Positions 20,939 through 31,858 of a stretch of DNA of 64,000 nt are shown piece after piece. Both the position numbers and the translations under genes were made by a program. The notes under the pieces were generated by a model. It ran no database searches. It was given only the letters and a program-made list of their open reading frames with translations, and was not told the origin of the DNA. The stretch's first letter is position 1. Each line of letters starts with the position of its first letter. The stretch is from positions 258,501 through 322,500 of the forward strand of contig WBZZ01006900.1 in the NCBI GenBank assembly GCA_019918135.1. Reading direction: 5' to 3'. Source of the stretch: Paulinella micropora (Eukaryota > Cercozoa > Imbricatea > Euglyphida > Paulinellidae).

Positions 20939-21348
20939 AAACTCCCGCCCACCCTTCCCTTGTTTTGTTTTTGTTTGTCCTTTGCTTCTGTCTGCTCTGG
21001 GCTTTTGGTGGTGTTCGGTGATCGCTGGTGGCCTCCGCTGGTTCTGCTCGCTCCGACTTCGTCGCGTCTCTCTTGGACTGTTTTGATGCTACCTTCGGTT
21101 GTTGCCGTGAACAACTAGTCACTAGGTTGGCCTGCTCGTTGTGCTTGGTGCCTTCCCTTGTTTAGTGTAGGTTTGTTCCGGTTCTTGGGATTGTTCAGTC
21201 GCTCTAACTTTAGTTTGCCGTCCACTCTCCTCTCCTCCGCCCGGTTTCTCTGTCCGGCTTTAATAGATAGTGTTATTCCATTTCTTTGTTTTTCCTTCCA
21301 CTATCCCCTCCTCCACCCGGTCTTCTTAGTTGACTAGTAGAGCGTGCC
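20939..21348 (+). other. Unique spacer between A2 and B2
   Basis: About 410 bp of pyrimidine-rich sequence with no ORF of note; the normal spacer inside the right terminal repeat block. Confidence 0.6.
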
Positions 21349-21578
21349 GGTTTTTGTAATGTTCGGTTTCAGTACTCAAGATTTTAGGTGCGGCTGTCTG
21401 TGTTCCGAGTAGACATCAGAGCCGTCAACTTGTAGTGTTTTGTAAATTTGAGTCCTGAAATATTTGAGCCTAGCCCCCTTTCCCTCTACACTACTCCGAC
21501 GAGTTCGGAAGGTTAGGCTAATAAAGCTTTTCTGTTCTCTTACTAAGTAAATTCGAAACTACGACACGGAAACTTTAA
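21349..21578 (+). repeat. Ngaro split repeat B2 (right end)
   Basis: Second 230-bp B copy. Similarity stops after ACTTTAA at 21578, which fixes the right end of the element. Confidence 0.9.
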
Positions 21579-22592
21579 CCCCCCTCGACACGTCTTAGTC
21601 CCCATCCATCCTCTATGGAATAAAGTACTCCTAGAGGTGTGGGGTCGCCGGCCATGTCGAGGGGAGTAACAAAGAGGTTGTCTTTCAGGAGAGGGATGGT
21701 CTGTGGTTGAGAGGTAGAGGAATGAATGTTAAGACCATGAGGGTGCGTGTTGCTCACTCTCTTCTTCTCTCCTCTTGATCCTCATGCGTGTGGTGGCGAA
21801 GCGAGTGGGTCAAAAGAGGAAGGGGGTCGGCTAGTGTCAAATGAGATGTTCGTCTCTTCGTCGTCCGTTTCCTCTTTCTGTATCATGCTTATGCTTAATA
21901 TGTGATTGATGTAACCTATTTCCCCTACTCCCTCCTTACCTTCCTCTTCATCAAGAGTAGCAGACTCTTCGTCTGAACCAGGGATTTCGGACTCTTCTCC
22001 TTCTTCTTCAGAGTTATCAGAAGAAGAAGAGTCGGAACCCCCTGCGTTCAAACTAATAGTCTTTGCCTTAGCGGTACTCTTCTTGATGAAGTCAGATGCC
22101 TTTAGTTTTCTTTTCTCTTTCCCTCCCTCTTCCTTCTGTCGTCTCAATGACATCTTCCTTCTCCCCTCTCTGCCTTTAGTCTTACATTTGCTTTTCAGGC
22201 TCAGCTCTCCTACTCCTTTAGCTAAGTTGACTACTCTAGCTGCCTTTCTCCTTATGAGGCAGTTGACGGGGACATGCCCATCTCTTGGACATTCAGGGAG
22301 GGTACACAGGACGATACAAATTTTGATATGGTGATCCCCACGACAGTTAAAGCATCCCTCCCGCTGGGGTGTTTTTCCTGTCTGATTTGCATGAGGTTGA
22401 CTGTTATGGGGTCACTTCGTGTGCCAGACCCAGAGTGAGCTTTGACGAGGAGGTGCAAAAACGACATCAAGATGCATAGAGCTTCTTCATCCTAGACTTA
22501 GATTCTTCTGTCTGTGCTATCTGCTCTATTACCTTGGCAAATTTCCTCTTTATGCGGGGATGTTTGAGTTTATACACATTGATCATGTGTGA
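21579..22592 (-). mobile_element. Copia-2, right part (gag side)
   Basis: On the minus strand this carries the gag C-terminal half in the same orientation as the pol at 1.5-7.0 kb. It starts exactly where the Ngaro repeat B2 ends. Its upstream end is cut by the gypsy fragment near 22.59 kb, so the 5' LTR is missing. Confidence 0.7.
21700..22586 (-). pseudogene. Copia-2 gag with zinc knuckles
   Basis: Reading from 22586 (an ATG, probably internal): INVYKLKHPRIKRKFAKV, the end of the gag helical core. A shifted frame then gives GCFNCRGDHHIKIC and, 3 residues on, CTLPECPRDGHVPVNC, two zinc-knuckle-like clusters, then a basic region that flows without a break into the 21782-22153 segment (MSLRRQKEEGG), an acidic Ser/Glu tract (GGSDSSSSDNSEEEGEESE) and a low-complexity tail. 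The knuckles lie in a frame without an ATG, so an ATG-based scan would miss them. Confidence 0.65.
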
Positions 22593-23408
22593 CCTTTCCC
22601 AGAATCGAAGGATGGTTACAAATACCTCCTCACGGCTATTGACAGAGCCACCAACTATGTGTGGATCATCCCTGTCAAAGACGTTACCGGCAAGACGACG
22701 GCCGAGGCGCTGATCGATAGGATCATCTCACAGATCGGAGTACCAAGAAAGATATGTTCTGATCGAGGCTCGGACTTTAATAACGATGTCATCGACAAAC
22801 TATCTAAGTATCACGGGATGAAATGGCAATATGTTACTGCCTATAACCCGCGAGCAAATGGGAAAATCGAGCGGGTACACAGACCCCTCAAAGCCTCACT
22901 AAAGATGTATTGCACGAAGAAGGAGAATCAAAGAGCATGGGTCGAGGCAGCACCATCATTTGCGTTTGCAATGAACTGTCTACCCTCTACGGCGTTAGGA
23001 GGCTCGAAGAGCTCAATCTTGCCATATCAGTTAGTATATGGGCGTGAGCCTGATATCCCGACTTCGCTCCTTCACCCAAAAGACACTTGGGCGGATGCGG
23101 ATGAGTTGTTTGGGATGAGACTTAGAGTGAAGATGGAGGCGGAACAAATAGTCAGGGCGCATAGAGAGGCGGAGCGCCGAAAGACTGACGCTGAAGGGGT
23201 GCGACAAGCGCACTTGGATCAGATCAAATTCCAGGTCGGGGATATTGTACTGTTGTATCATCCTCAGGTCCCGAAGGGAGTCAGCTCTAAGCTGTTCACT
23301 CACTGGAAAGGACCTTATCAGATTATGGAACAGACGGGACCTCTGAACTACAAGATCAGGGGTAGAGGGAAGGTGCAAATTGTGAATGTAAGAAGGCTGA
23401 TTAAATGA
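22593..23408 (+). pseudogene. Ty3/gypsy-type integrase (5'-truncated)
   Basis: The open frame from 22593 encodes the integrase core: LTAIDRATNYVW (first Asp), CSDRGSDFNND (second Asp), and NPRANGKIERVHRPLK (Glu), then the C-terminal barrel region with FQVGDIVLLY, FTHWKGPYQIM and VNVRRLIK. The N-terminal HHCC finger and all of RT are missing; the frame begins at the junction with Copia-2. The rest is intact. The order and the GPY/F-like WKGPYQI box point to Ty3/gypsy. Confidence 0.88.
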
Positions 23409-24303
23409 TCCCTTTTTACTGGAAGATGAATCCGTTGAGGAGGCGTTAAAACGGATGAAAGATGATTTCAAAGAGGTGCCGCCCATCCACAAGAAGGCTG
23501 GCATAGACCAAGACGATGCTTATCGGGCACCGATAGCTGAGAAGGAGGAGAGTGAGGTGGACAGTAAGGAGAAGACTGACCGCATAAGCGCGGTGGGGAC
23601 TCAGTCCAAGTCTCCGCGAGAGCATAACGGAAAGAAGGAGAATATCACAGAGGCGCAGCTAAGGAGAGCGCGGAATGATCTTATCAACGACCAACCGAGG
23701 AAGGCGATGAGGTCGATGGGATCAAAGGACGTCCACCAAGAGGAGGAGGGGACGGACACTGACCCAAACGCGGGCAACGTTGAGATTGTCCATGAGCGAT
23801 GGAAGGAAGGCGATGCGATAGCAACCATCGCATGGGTGAAAGATGTTTTCTATCTTATGAGACCAGCGGAACAACATGTCGCTGATGACACTCTCTCAGA
23901 CTTATACTTGATGTGGGTCGTGGCGGTCCCACGACAGATGCGTGTCACACGGACACTCAAAATATCATCAGCCGCAAAAATAGTACAACCGATACTCCAG
24001 TTTTGGAGAAGTTTGGACCCGGTTGAGGATCCAAAGGCAAGACATTATCTGCCAGTATATAAAGACGCAAAAAGTCTCGAGACATGGGATGATAGTATTA
24101 CAATTACTCCGAGAGACAAGGATTACACTGCGTGGACCATTCAGACACTGCCAAGAGGAGTGCTTGATATCCCTTTTGAATTATCGTTGGGCGGAATCCC
24201 TAATAAGATCTGGGACATTCTCGAACAGTCAAAGTTTGATCTGACTTTTGTTGGTGGTCCTCCACCAGGTAAAGAAATCCGCGCCAGACGACGAAGGCAG
24301 TAA
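23401..24303 (+). CDS. Unknown ORF overlapping gypsy integrase end
   Basis: A frame open from 23401 overlaps the last 8 bases of the integrase gene and runs to TAA at 24301-24303 (~300 codons; first ATG 23455). The first third is charged and probably disordered (KEESEVDSKEKTD); the rest looks folded, with WKEGDAIATIAWVKDVFYLM, DTLSDLYLMWVVAVPRQMR and GVLDIPFELSLGG. I recognise no domain. The overlap would allow a frameshift fusion to integrase. It may be an accessory gypsy ORF (third ORF) or envelope-free extension; no signal peptide or membrane segment is visible. Confidence 0.5.
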   Translation, partial: LNDPFLLEDESVEEALKRMKDDFKEVPPIHKKAGIDQDDAYRAPIAEKEESEVDSKEKTDRISAVGTQSKSPREHNGKKENITEAQLRRARNDLINDQPRKAMRSMGSKDVHQEEEGTDTDPNAGNVEIVHERWKEGDAIATIAWVKDVFYLMRPAEQHVADDTLSDLYLMWVVAVPRQMRVTRTLKISSAAKIVQPILQFWRSLDPVEDPKARHYLPVYKDAKSLETWDDSITITPRDKDYTAWTIQTLPRGVLDIPFELSLGGIPNKIWDILEQSKFDLTFVGGPPPGKEIRARRRRQ

Positions 24304-24795
24304 CAAAGAAACTTTTTTTCTTTATGCGTCTCAAATAAACTGATTGATTGCCCACGGCGTATCATGATTTGATTATGCATCATCAGTTATCAATATGAAT
24401 ATTAAAATGAATCAGTGATATAACTTGGCATTCGATCGCAACATACGAGTGCGAAAGGTCGATCGACGATGATACTACACCGTATACGGGGATCGCTAGT
24501 GTATTGAGCGATGGTGTTCCCAGGTATGACCCTTTCCAAGTCCTGGGATGATGTTCTCGAAAATGAAATGTTCTCTGAAACTTTCATTAAATTATTTTTT
24601 ACGATAGATTATAAACTGTCGTACCTGAGCACGGTCAATCTCTACTTGTGTCGGTATATCGCAGGGTCGGGTACATACACCTCGACTTCGGATATAGCTA
24701 TTAGGACTGACCCCCTAATACTATATCATAGGATATCCGCCTTATACAAGGGTATGTCATTAAAAAAGACAATGTACTTACGATCTCCCTGTGAA
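24304..24795. other. No gene seen
   Basis: AT-rich sequence after the gypsy ORF; may include LTR remnants, but no second copy exists in the window. A 95-codon ORF (24511-24798) has no recognisable feature. Confidence 0.4.
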
Positions 24796-25090
24796 TAATA
24801 ATAATAATAGTAATAATAATAATAGTGCTTCTCTTTCAATGGCTGATGCATTTCTGCACATGCGCCTCCATCGTCTCACCCGTGAGGGGAGTACGAAGAA
24901 TTGACGATAAGCTCTAATGACACCCCCGCAAGGGCAGTTCCAACACTTCCAGACGGGCCGGTATGTTCAATGAAAATACTGGTCCAGACGGATCGGTATG
25001 TTCAATGAAAATACTGGTGGCACCGACGGGAATCGAACTGGCGACAGGGCCCAGATGGTAGAACTTGACCACTGGGCTATCACGGTGTCC
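24796..25090 (-). mobile_element. tRNA-derived SINE, copy 1
   Basis: The minus strand starts with a 73-bp tRNA-like head (25090-25018) holding an A-box-like TAGCCCAGTGG and B-box GTTCGATTCCC, then a ~190-bp body and an (ATT)n tail at 24796-24825. These are internal RNA polymerase III promoter boxes, so this is a SINE. The head-proximal body has a ~42-bp tandem duplication (GGTATGTTCAATGAAAATAC occurs twice). Confidence 0.82.
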
Positions 25091-25139
<49 letters not shown>

Positions 25140-25405
25140 GTGCTTCTCTGTCAATGGCTGATGCATTTCTGCACATGCGCCTCCATCGTCTCACCCGTGA
25201 GGGGAGTACGAAGAATTGACGATAAGCTCTAATGACACCCCCGCAAGGGCAGTTCCAACACTTCCAGACGGGCCGGTATGTTCAATGAAAATACTGGTCC
25301 AGACGGATCGGTATGTTCAATGAAAATACTGGTGGCACCGACGGGAATCGAACTGGCGACAGGGCCCAGATGGTAGAACTTGACCACTGGGCTATCACGG
25401 TGTCC
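25091..25405 (-). mobile_element. tRNA-derived SINE, copy 2
   Basis: Nearly identical to copy 1, including the ~42-bp internal duplication; tRNA-like head 25405-25333, longer (ATT)n tail at 25091-25139. Head to tail with copy 1 with no spacer. Confidence 0.82.
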
Positions 25406-25471
<66 letters not shown>

Positions 25472-25643
25472 GTGTATCTCCTGCCAATTGCTGAGCCAAA
25501 AGGCCATGTGCATCCAGTCCTCCATTCCATAAGGAAAGTCTCCACACCAATCGGTGGAATAAAGGAAGTGACGGCATAGAACATTACTCTAGGAGCTTTA
25601 TACCAATCAGCCCATGGAAAGGACCGATGGCCTATGTACTCCC

Positions 25644-25644
<1 letters not shown>
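25406..25644 (-). repeat. (ATT)n tract and unrelated insert between SINEs
   Basis: About 65 bp of (AAT)n followed by a 170-bp sequence (about 25474-25643) unlike the other SINE bodies and itself bounded by AAT repeats on both sides. It may be a second SINE-like family with the same tail, but no tRNA-like head is visible. Confidence 0.5.
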
Positions 25645-25690
<46 letters not shown>

Positions 25691-25921
25691 GTGCTTCTCT
25701 GTCAATGGCTGATGCAAATCTGCACATGCGCCTCCATCGTCTCACCCGTGAGGGGAGTACGAAGAATTGACGATAGGCTCTAATGACACCCCCGCAAGGG
25801 CAGTTCCAACACTTCCAGACGGACCGGTATGTTCAATGAAAATACTGGTGGCACCGACGGGAATCGAACTGGCGACAGGGCCCAGATGGTAGAACTTGAA
25901 CACTGGGCTATCACGGTGTCC
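25645..25921 (-). mobile_element. tRNA-derived SINE, copy 3
   Basis: Same head (25921-25849), body and (ATT)n tail (25645-25690) as copies 1 and 2, but with only one copy of the ~42-bp internal block, so it represents the unduplicated form. Confidence 0.82.
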
Positions 25922-25926
25922 AAATA

Positions 25927-25960
<34 letters not shown>

Positions 25961-26286
25961 GAAGAAGAAGGAGATCAAAGGGGGAATCGTACTACAGCAC
26001 CACGTTGCTTGTATTTTTTTATTAGCAGTACGTTTGTTCTTGACATACTGCCGAGAAAAAAAAAAAAAAAAAGAGATTGAGGGGAAGGAGTTCAAAAACC
26101 TACAAGAATGGCTGGAGAATCCGCTTTGACGTGCCGTATGAGGATATATTTATCGTCTTTTAGCGTCTATCCGTGGGTCGATGCGCTGTGTGGCATGACT
26201 CCATAGCGCATACTATTTGCAGAAAGAAATCAGAAGGTGTATGACGAAAATGCTATTTCCTTCATAAAATCGGGAGGGGGTACTGT
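25922..26286. other. Simple repeats; no gene seen
   Basis: (AAT)n, a GAA-like run and a poly-A stretch near 26056-26073. Short ORFs only. Confidence 0.5.
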
Positions 26287-26512
26287 AGGCATCACCCCCC
26301 GGATAGCCGGTAAAAAGTACCTTTTCCTGGTGACAGGTGCACCAGCTTGTTTTTCAGTATTATTTGTCCGGATTGGACCTGATGCCATTTTATTCCTGGT
26401 CTGTTGCCGTTTTCCTTTTTGGCTGAGCTAATATAACGAGACATCATTCTCATCTTTTGAGGACTGTGTTTGGTTGTATTACCGACTTTTTACGAGCTAT
26501 CGTTGGGGGCAT
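26287..26512 (+). repeat. Dispersed repeat, inverted copy at 43752-43990
   Basis: AGGCATCACCCCCCGGATAG and the following ~220 bp match the reverse complement of 43752-43990 with substitutions and small indels. No ORF is shared, so it is a non-coding dispersed repeat that happens to abut the tandem array at its other copy. Confidence 0.75.
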
Positions 26513-26894
26513 TACAATATATTTCATTTCTATATGTTATGACTACCTACGTGATCATATATATATTAATATTATATGTATTATAGCTACACTGTGCCTG
26601 TGTTACATACCGGCCTAATGTTACTCAACATAGGATAGGGTGTGCCGGCATAGGACCTATCTTCTTCTCGTCGACTAGGCCTAGCTTGACTGGGGGGAGC
26701 TGCCCTGTATGTAGTCTAACTGATGCATACTTGCCCCAGCAAGCCGGGTAGCCACCATCGACACACTTGAATCTCTTGGAGAGACTCTGAGTGAGGGTAA
26801 GAGTAACGTTAGTATGTTTTGAGTATATGTTTTTCTAATTTTCACAGAATAGATGTATTAGGACCTACAGTCAATTTAATAATTTACTTTGATC

Positions 26895-26903
26895 AAGGGG
26901 GAG
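26895..26903 (+). promoter_or_regulatory. Polypurine tract of a decayed LTR element
   Basis: AAGGGGGAG directly precedes the TG of the LTR at 26904. Confidence 0.65.
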
Positions 26904-27074
26904 TGTTGGACCTATTAATATAATTAACCGGATAGTCAGTATGGTCCGGCATATGTAATGTGTGTCGTTAGAGCCATTACTTATGTCCGGCCTAGTATGT
27001 AATCGTGCTGTTCCCTTGGCGCACTTTTCTCAATAAAGTTTCTACTGTAGTCCACCGTGAGCTAGTATACAACA
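26904..27074 (+). repeat. 171-bp copia-type 3' LTR
   Basis: Starts TGTTGGACC and ends ATACAACA, giving perfect TGTTG...CAACA termini, directly after a polypurine tract. No coding remains upstream (26513-26894 holds nothing I can name), so only the 3' end of an element persists. Part of it (27013-27055) recurs in altered form at 32251-32296. Confidence 0.7.
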
Positions 27075-27091
27075 GATTATTAAGTTAGTCT

Positions 27092-27456
27092 CCTTTAAGC
27101 AGTTAATGCTTTACGGTTCATACAGAGGTTAGTAGTGTTCTTGGCGGTGAAGCCAAGTGTCAGGTCACAGTATTAATAAACAGACAAGTCTGAATAATGC
27201 AGAGACAATCTTTAATCAGTCATTGCCCTTTGTGAAAGGAAGGAAAAATGACACTTCACTACTCAAAACTGAAACTACACGTCACTACTCAAAACATGAA
27301 AATTCCAGATAAATAACTTTCAGATGAATTACTTAATAAAGGTAATAGTATGGAAGTACTAAAGTTCAGGACTGAAATTAAGTAATAGTGGCAAAAAAGG
27401 CAATTGATTGCATCCATCTAACTTAGGTAAAATTACTATGACTAGTATTACTACTT
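27092..27456 (+). repeat. Direct repeat R1
   Basis: 365 bp matching 31859-32203 (345 bp) with several small indels and substitutions. Edges are CCTTTAAGCAG and TACTACTT. No TG...CA ends and no flanking duplication are visible, so it is not a proven LTR. Confidence 0.8.
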
Positions 27457-28964
27457 AGAATTGATGATTGTGAGCGGCTTATGTAATCAGTGATTATGAT
27501 AGCATATGGTCATATAGCTCGGGGGGTGTGTGATAGTGTGAGCGATCTAGTGAGCGTGAGAGCTAGTGACTGAATGTGGAGAGCGTCTAATGTGTCTTTA
27601 TCATCATGTTCTTTTGTGTTGTTTCATTCTTTTTCTTTTCTTATACATACGAGGAGATAACGAATGAGAGAGTTGATCGGCACTTTGGCTGCCCTTTCTG
27701 ATCCTCACACCAATTTTTTTTAGTTAGCAATCATACTAATCTTACAATGTGTACTGATTAGTTCTGTTACACTGTCTGATATATGATTGATTTTGCGTCG
27801 TTTGTTGCTTTTTGCTTCATGTGTTAATCATTTTTATACATGTGTTACTTGAACATATTGCTGAATTATGAGCCGTCCTAGAGCCATGGACAAAAATTTT
27901 TCTAATGAGATTATCCTATTGGAAATCCATTTTCTTAACTTCGCCGTTATGAAATTTATATTTCGGTGGGTGCGTTATTCCCATAGAATTATTAATTCAG
28001 TTTTAGTCATATGAAGTTGTCGTTGTACTCATAGCTTTGTCAATGTTTTAACTCATACATACTTGGCCAGCAATAATAGTTGTGTTTAGAGATGGTGGGG
28101 TGCTTAGCTACAGCGAATATAGCAATAGCTGATGATGTTGTTGGTCATAGAGATATTAGCTGTTGACAGGCGGAGTCAAATTAGCTGATAGCCTGTAAAG
28201 CCTAGAGCGTGATGGTAGGCTGAGCGCAGGCGGTGATGTTACTGACAAAGAATAGACGTTTTGAGATGGATGTGTTAATGTTGTCGTATGCGTGTTGCGT
28301 GTTTCGCTTATTTTATAGCAATATTATACATACTGTCACTTATTACTATGCTCAGTACCCCAATGCGTTATGTGTTGACTCATTATGTCTCTTTTATCAT
28401 TTATCTTACATTTTTGCTTGTTTGCATGATTTTATCTGCATGTAGTTATTCTTTTGCTTATTCTTTGATTTAACGTTGAGTGAGTAGTTCAGACTAGCTA
28501 CCTGCACTATTTCAGTTTGCGTTTATAGTTAGAGCATAACTAGTCATTAGAGAGCATGAAGAACAAACAGACATCGATAATGATAACACATTGAAAAATA
28601 TGCTCTGCAGCATATATATAGTTTGAACGAGGGTAATATGTATGTTGTAACAAATATACTTCGCAAATGACAAATGTATACCATGCACATTAAAACAAAC
28701 AGCTACAAATAACAATGGCATAGAAAATGTTTAAGTCACAACATAGTAGTTCCAGCACAGGGAAAAGCAGAAAACAACGCAAAAATGTACAAGGCATTAT
28801 GACTTGAGAATATAGCATGGTCTCATAAAATGAGTCCTCTATGCTCACTAGCCACTGTGTAACCAGGTTCTTTTGCAACTCTATGTGTCTTTTTGCCACC
28901 TTCGTACCGAGAACTTATGATCATAACATCGACTCACAAACAAAATGAATAATCACAGAGTTAA

Positions 28965-29176
28965 ATGTCGCTCACGACACACGCACACAGTATATATCGC
29001 TTTACCCTCGAAGCTCACACATGTCATACGCAAACGTAATACACGTGGAACACAACATTCTCACTCTCTCCGTCGACAACATCACCTCTATGTCGCTCAC
29101 GATACACGCACCCAGTATTTATCGCTTTACCCTCACACATGTTATACGCAAACGCAACACATGTGGAACACGACAT
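28965..29176 (+). repeat. Two-copy near-tandem duplication
   Basis: Units 28965-29058 and 29090-29176 share most bases (ATGTCGCTCACGA...TGTGGAACAC), with a 31-bp spacer. Confidence 0.8.
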
Positions 29177-29861
29177 AATAACAAAAGTGAACAAAGTGGA
29201 CACGAATCAAACTCATGCCACCCACACACAACTGATTCATTCAAACTAAGACAAGTCGTACCAGTCATACAGGCCTAGGCCTACAGGATGAAAAGAGAAA
29301 ATGAAAACTCTATCAAAACCCATTCATGTAGTCACACATACAATTTACACGACATCTCGTCAGAACATAGGTAAAGACAATCGAAAGAAAGTCAACTCTG
29401 ACCATTTATGACCAAACAATCATAACGATGGACGACATGCATGCTAGGCACAGTTATGTAACCATGACACCACACACCATGCATACTGTGACTGAATTTA
29501 TTGCTGTCGTGCTGCTGAATCGTATTAGTGTGTTGTGTGACTTTGTGCTGTACGGATGTGTGCGATGTATGATCCGTGTCTCTACTATCATTTTGATTGT
29601 GTTGCATGTATGACACTTACCAATGCATTGTACGTTCGTTGCGTCTTTGTTTTCTTTGTGTTTACATGTTGTCTTTGTTTTTGTGCTGTTTTATCGCCGA
29701 ATCGCTCTTCTCTCTCCTTCGTCAGCTCTACTTACGACCACTCAGTGTCTTTTCTCTCTATAAGCTCAAAGCTATACTCGAGTCCTACGCACACCATCAC
29801 GCTAGCTGCTCGTCATTCATGGTGCATGCACACATTAATCTCACACGGAAGCTTTCATTTT

Positions 29862-29970
29862 CAGCTTCCAGCTTCCAGCTTCCAGTCCGGCTTCCAGCTC
29901 CCAGTCCCGGCTTACAGCTCCCAGTTCCGGCTTCCAGCTTCCAGTCCGGCTTCCAGCTCCCAGTTTCAGC
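29862..29970 (+). repeat. CTTCCAG minisatellite
   Basis: Degenerate tandem copies of CAGCTTCCAGTCCGGCTTC, about 100 bp in all. Confidence 0.8.
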
Positions 29971-31858
29971 TCTCTTTTTCGAAATGGTATTTAGCAATTG
30001 CAATCATGGCTTGTCCTGGGCAAGACTTTAAACTGCATCCAGTTAGAGTAGTTAGATTGTTAGAATCATAAGCCTACATTCAGAATAAGGACTCGACGTG
30101 TGTGGGTGCCCTTTCTGACCACACTAGTATAGTTCATTCTCTTTTTCCTCTTATACACATTTTCTTTCTTTGGATGGATAGAGAGTAGAAAAGCTAGCTA
30201 GACGAGTAGGTCTATAGTAACTAATCTAAGCATTAGATAGTGCGTGCGAGTGTATCATGCATTTTTTTTTAGAGGGTATGTACGAACATAGGCTCAAAGG
30301 GTCTTAATTATGCATATCTTCAAGAACATTTTGCTAATTTATTTTGCTTTCCATATTGCTTAGTCTTGGTGCTATTTTTTTAAAGAGTTTTCACTTTTTT
30401 TTTTTTTTGTAGTGCGTTTGTGTGTTGACATACTGTTTCAATATGTATTCTTGGTGTCGATATGTTATGCCTCGTACGTTTGCATTATATATTTATGTGA
30501 TGCTGATGGATGAACATCATAATATGATTATACCATGCGTGTATGAACCTTTATGTTTGTGTTTTGTTCTGTCAGAGTTACACGACATGATGAGTGCTTA
30601 TTTACTTGGTGTTATATTGCGATTATCGTGTTGTGTTGTGTTGATTGAAGCAGTATAGATCAACAGAGAGAGAGTGAGAGAGAGAGAGAAAGCAGGCAGA
30701 GCAACAGGCAGAGTGAATGCTATGATAGAAGAGCCAGAGAGTGAGTAAGTGAGGCTCAAGAGAGATTAGCATGAAAGCGATAGTAAGCCGGAAGCTGGAC
30801 AGGGAGCTGGTCGGGCCCGGGAGGACATCAGTCTAAGCAAAACGAGCAAGCTTGTGAAATTCTCTCCCCCCACGCCCACTCGACGACCAAATGGAGATAA
30901 GGACAAAATGCGGATGAAAAGGAAAAAGTGTCTCATGTCTGGGTGTCTCTCTCTCTACGTATACGTGTTTTTGGCAATCGAAATGCCAATGCCAAACACA
31001 TAACAGACACAATGTCATACTCTTACAACACCACAGACATTACACAAAGGTGTATTAACAACACATGTACACTACTCTCGACACTTCTCAACACAAAAAA
31101 TTCTATTGCACTGTCCGCAAAATTTGACCCAAAAAATGTCCGTAAAATACGTTGAAATTTCGCCACACAAACATGTCATCTCTCATGCTATCCTTCAACC
31201 ATAACAACTTCTTTCGCCCCTCGGCTCTTATCTGTGCCTTAGTCTCTGGGCTCATCCTAACGGACACTCTAATGAATGGCCTACTCAAGGGCTCTTTTCA
31301 ATTGCTCCTTAGCTCTTTTTGAGAGAGAGAACCTACACTAATCACATACAAAGTGAGACGCTACTCTATCCCACTGCTCTATCCGTTCGTAATCTCTCAT
31401 TAAACTGGACTATTCTGTTATTATCTGCCTATCCATTAGAGGTAAGAGAAGAGAAAGAAAAATTATTCGACTGCTGACATAATCTAGCTGAATGTACGTA
31501 TGTGTATACCTTCCTGTACCTATGACCCCATCGACCTTAACGCTAACTCCTACGTGTGAGAAGGGATAAAATGTGGGCTTCCTTGCACTTTTTTCACTTT
31601 CGCTGTCTGGCAGCGCTATCTCGATTGAGGTCATGGTAGACCACTCTTAGCAATACACTTTTAAATCGAGTGGACTCTCTGCCACTCTTGCTCTGATATC
31701 TCTGTACTCACCTTTTTGCTAGGTGAGGCTTTTCCTCTTGTCGGGCAAGACTGTTCCGTTCTCAGTTTTGTGGAAATGTCAGGTATAGATATACTGAGAA
31801 AGTCTCTGTCACTGTCTCGTTGTGCGGAATGAACCCCGAGCCAATCAAGGCTTCATAA

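Larger units (their letters stand above)
7134..21578 (+). mobile_element. Ngaro/DIRS-type tyrosine-recombinase retrotransposon
   Basis: The gene order is gag (with CCCH finger), RT-RNase H, tyrosine recombinase. The ends are split direct repeats, A1 (7134-7302) at the left and B1-A2-B2 (20523-21578) at the right, the hallmark of Ngaro-like elements, which have no DDE integrase and integrate via a circular intermediate. Without the two insertions it carries (7905-8485 and 9215-15822) the element would be about 7.3 kb. It sits inside Copia-2: matching copia gag lies on the right flank and copia pol on the left. Multiple stops and frameshifts make it inactive. Confidence 0.88.
27457..31858. other. 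4.4-kb non-coding interval between R1 and R2
   Basis: AT-rich; no recognisable protein on either strand. Contains a near-tandem duplication (28965-29176), a minisatellite (29862-29970), poly-T near 30380-30400 and GA repeats near 30665-30695. It could be a non-autonomous element bounded by R1/R2 or simply old intergenic DNA. Confidence 0.5.

Noticed and set aside
25018-25090. Functional tRNA gene
   Set aside because: The A and B boxes are present, but the T-stem pairing is poor, and the sequence recurs as the head of a longer repeated element.
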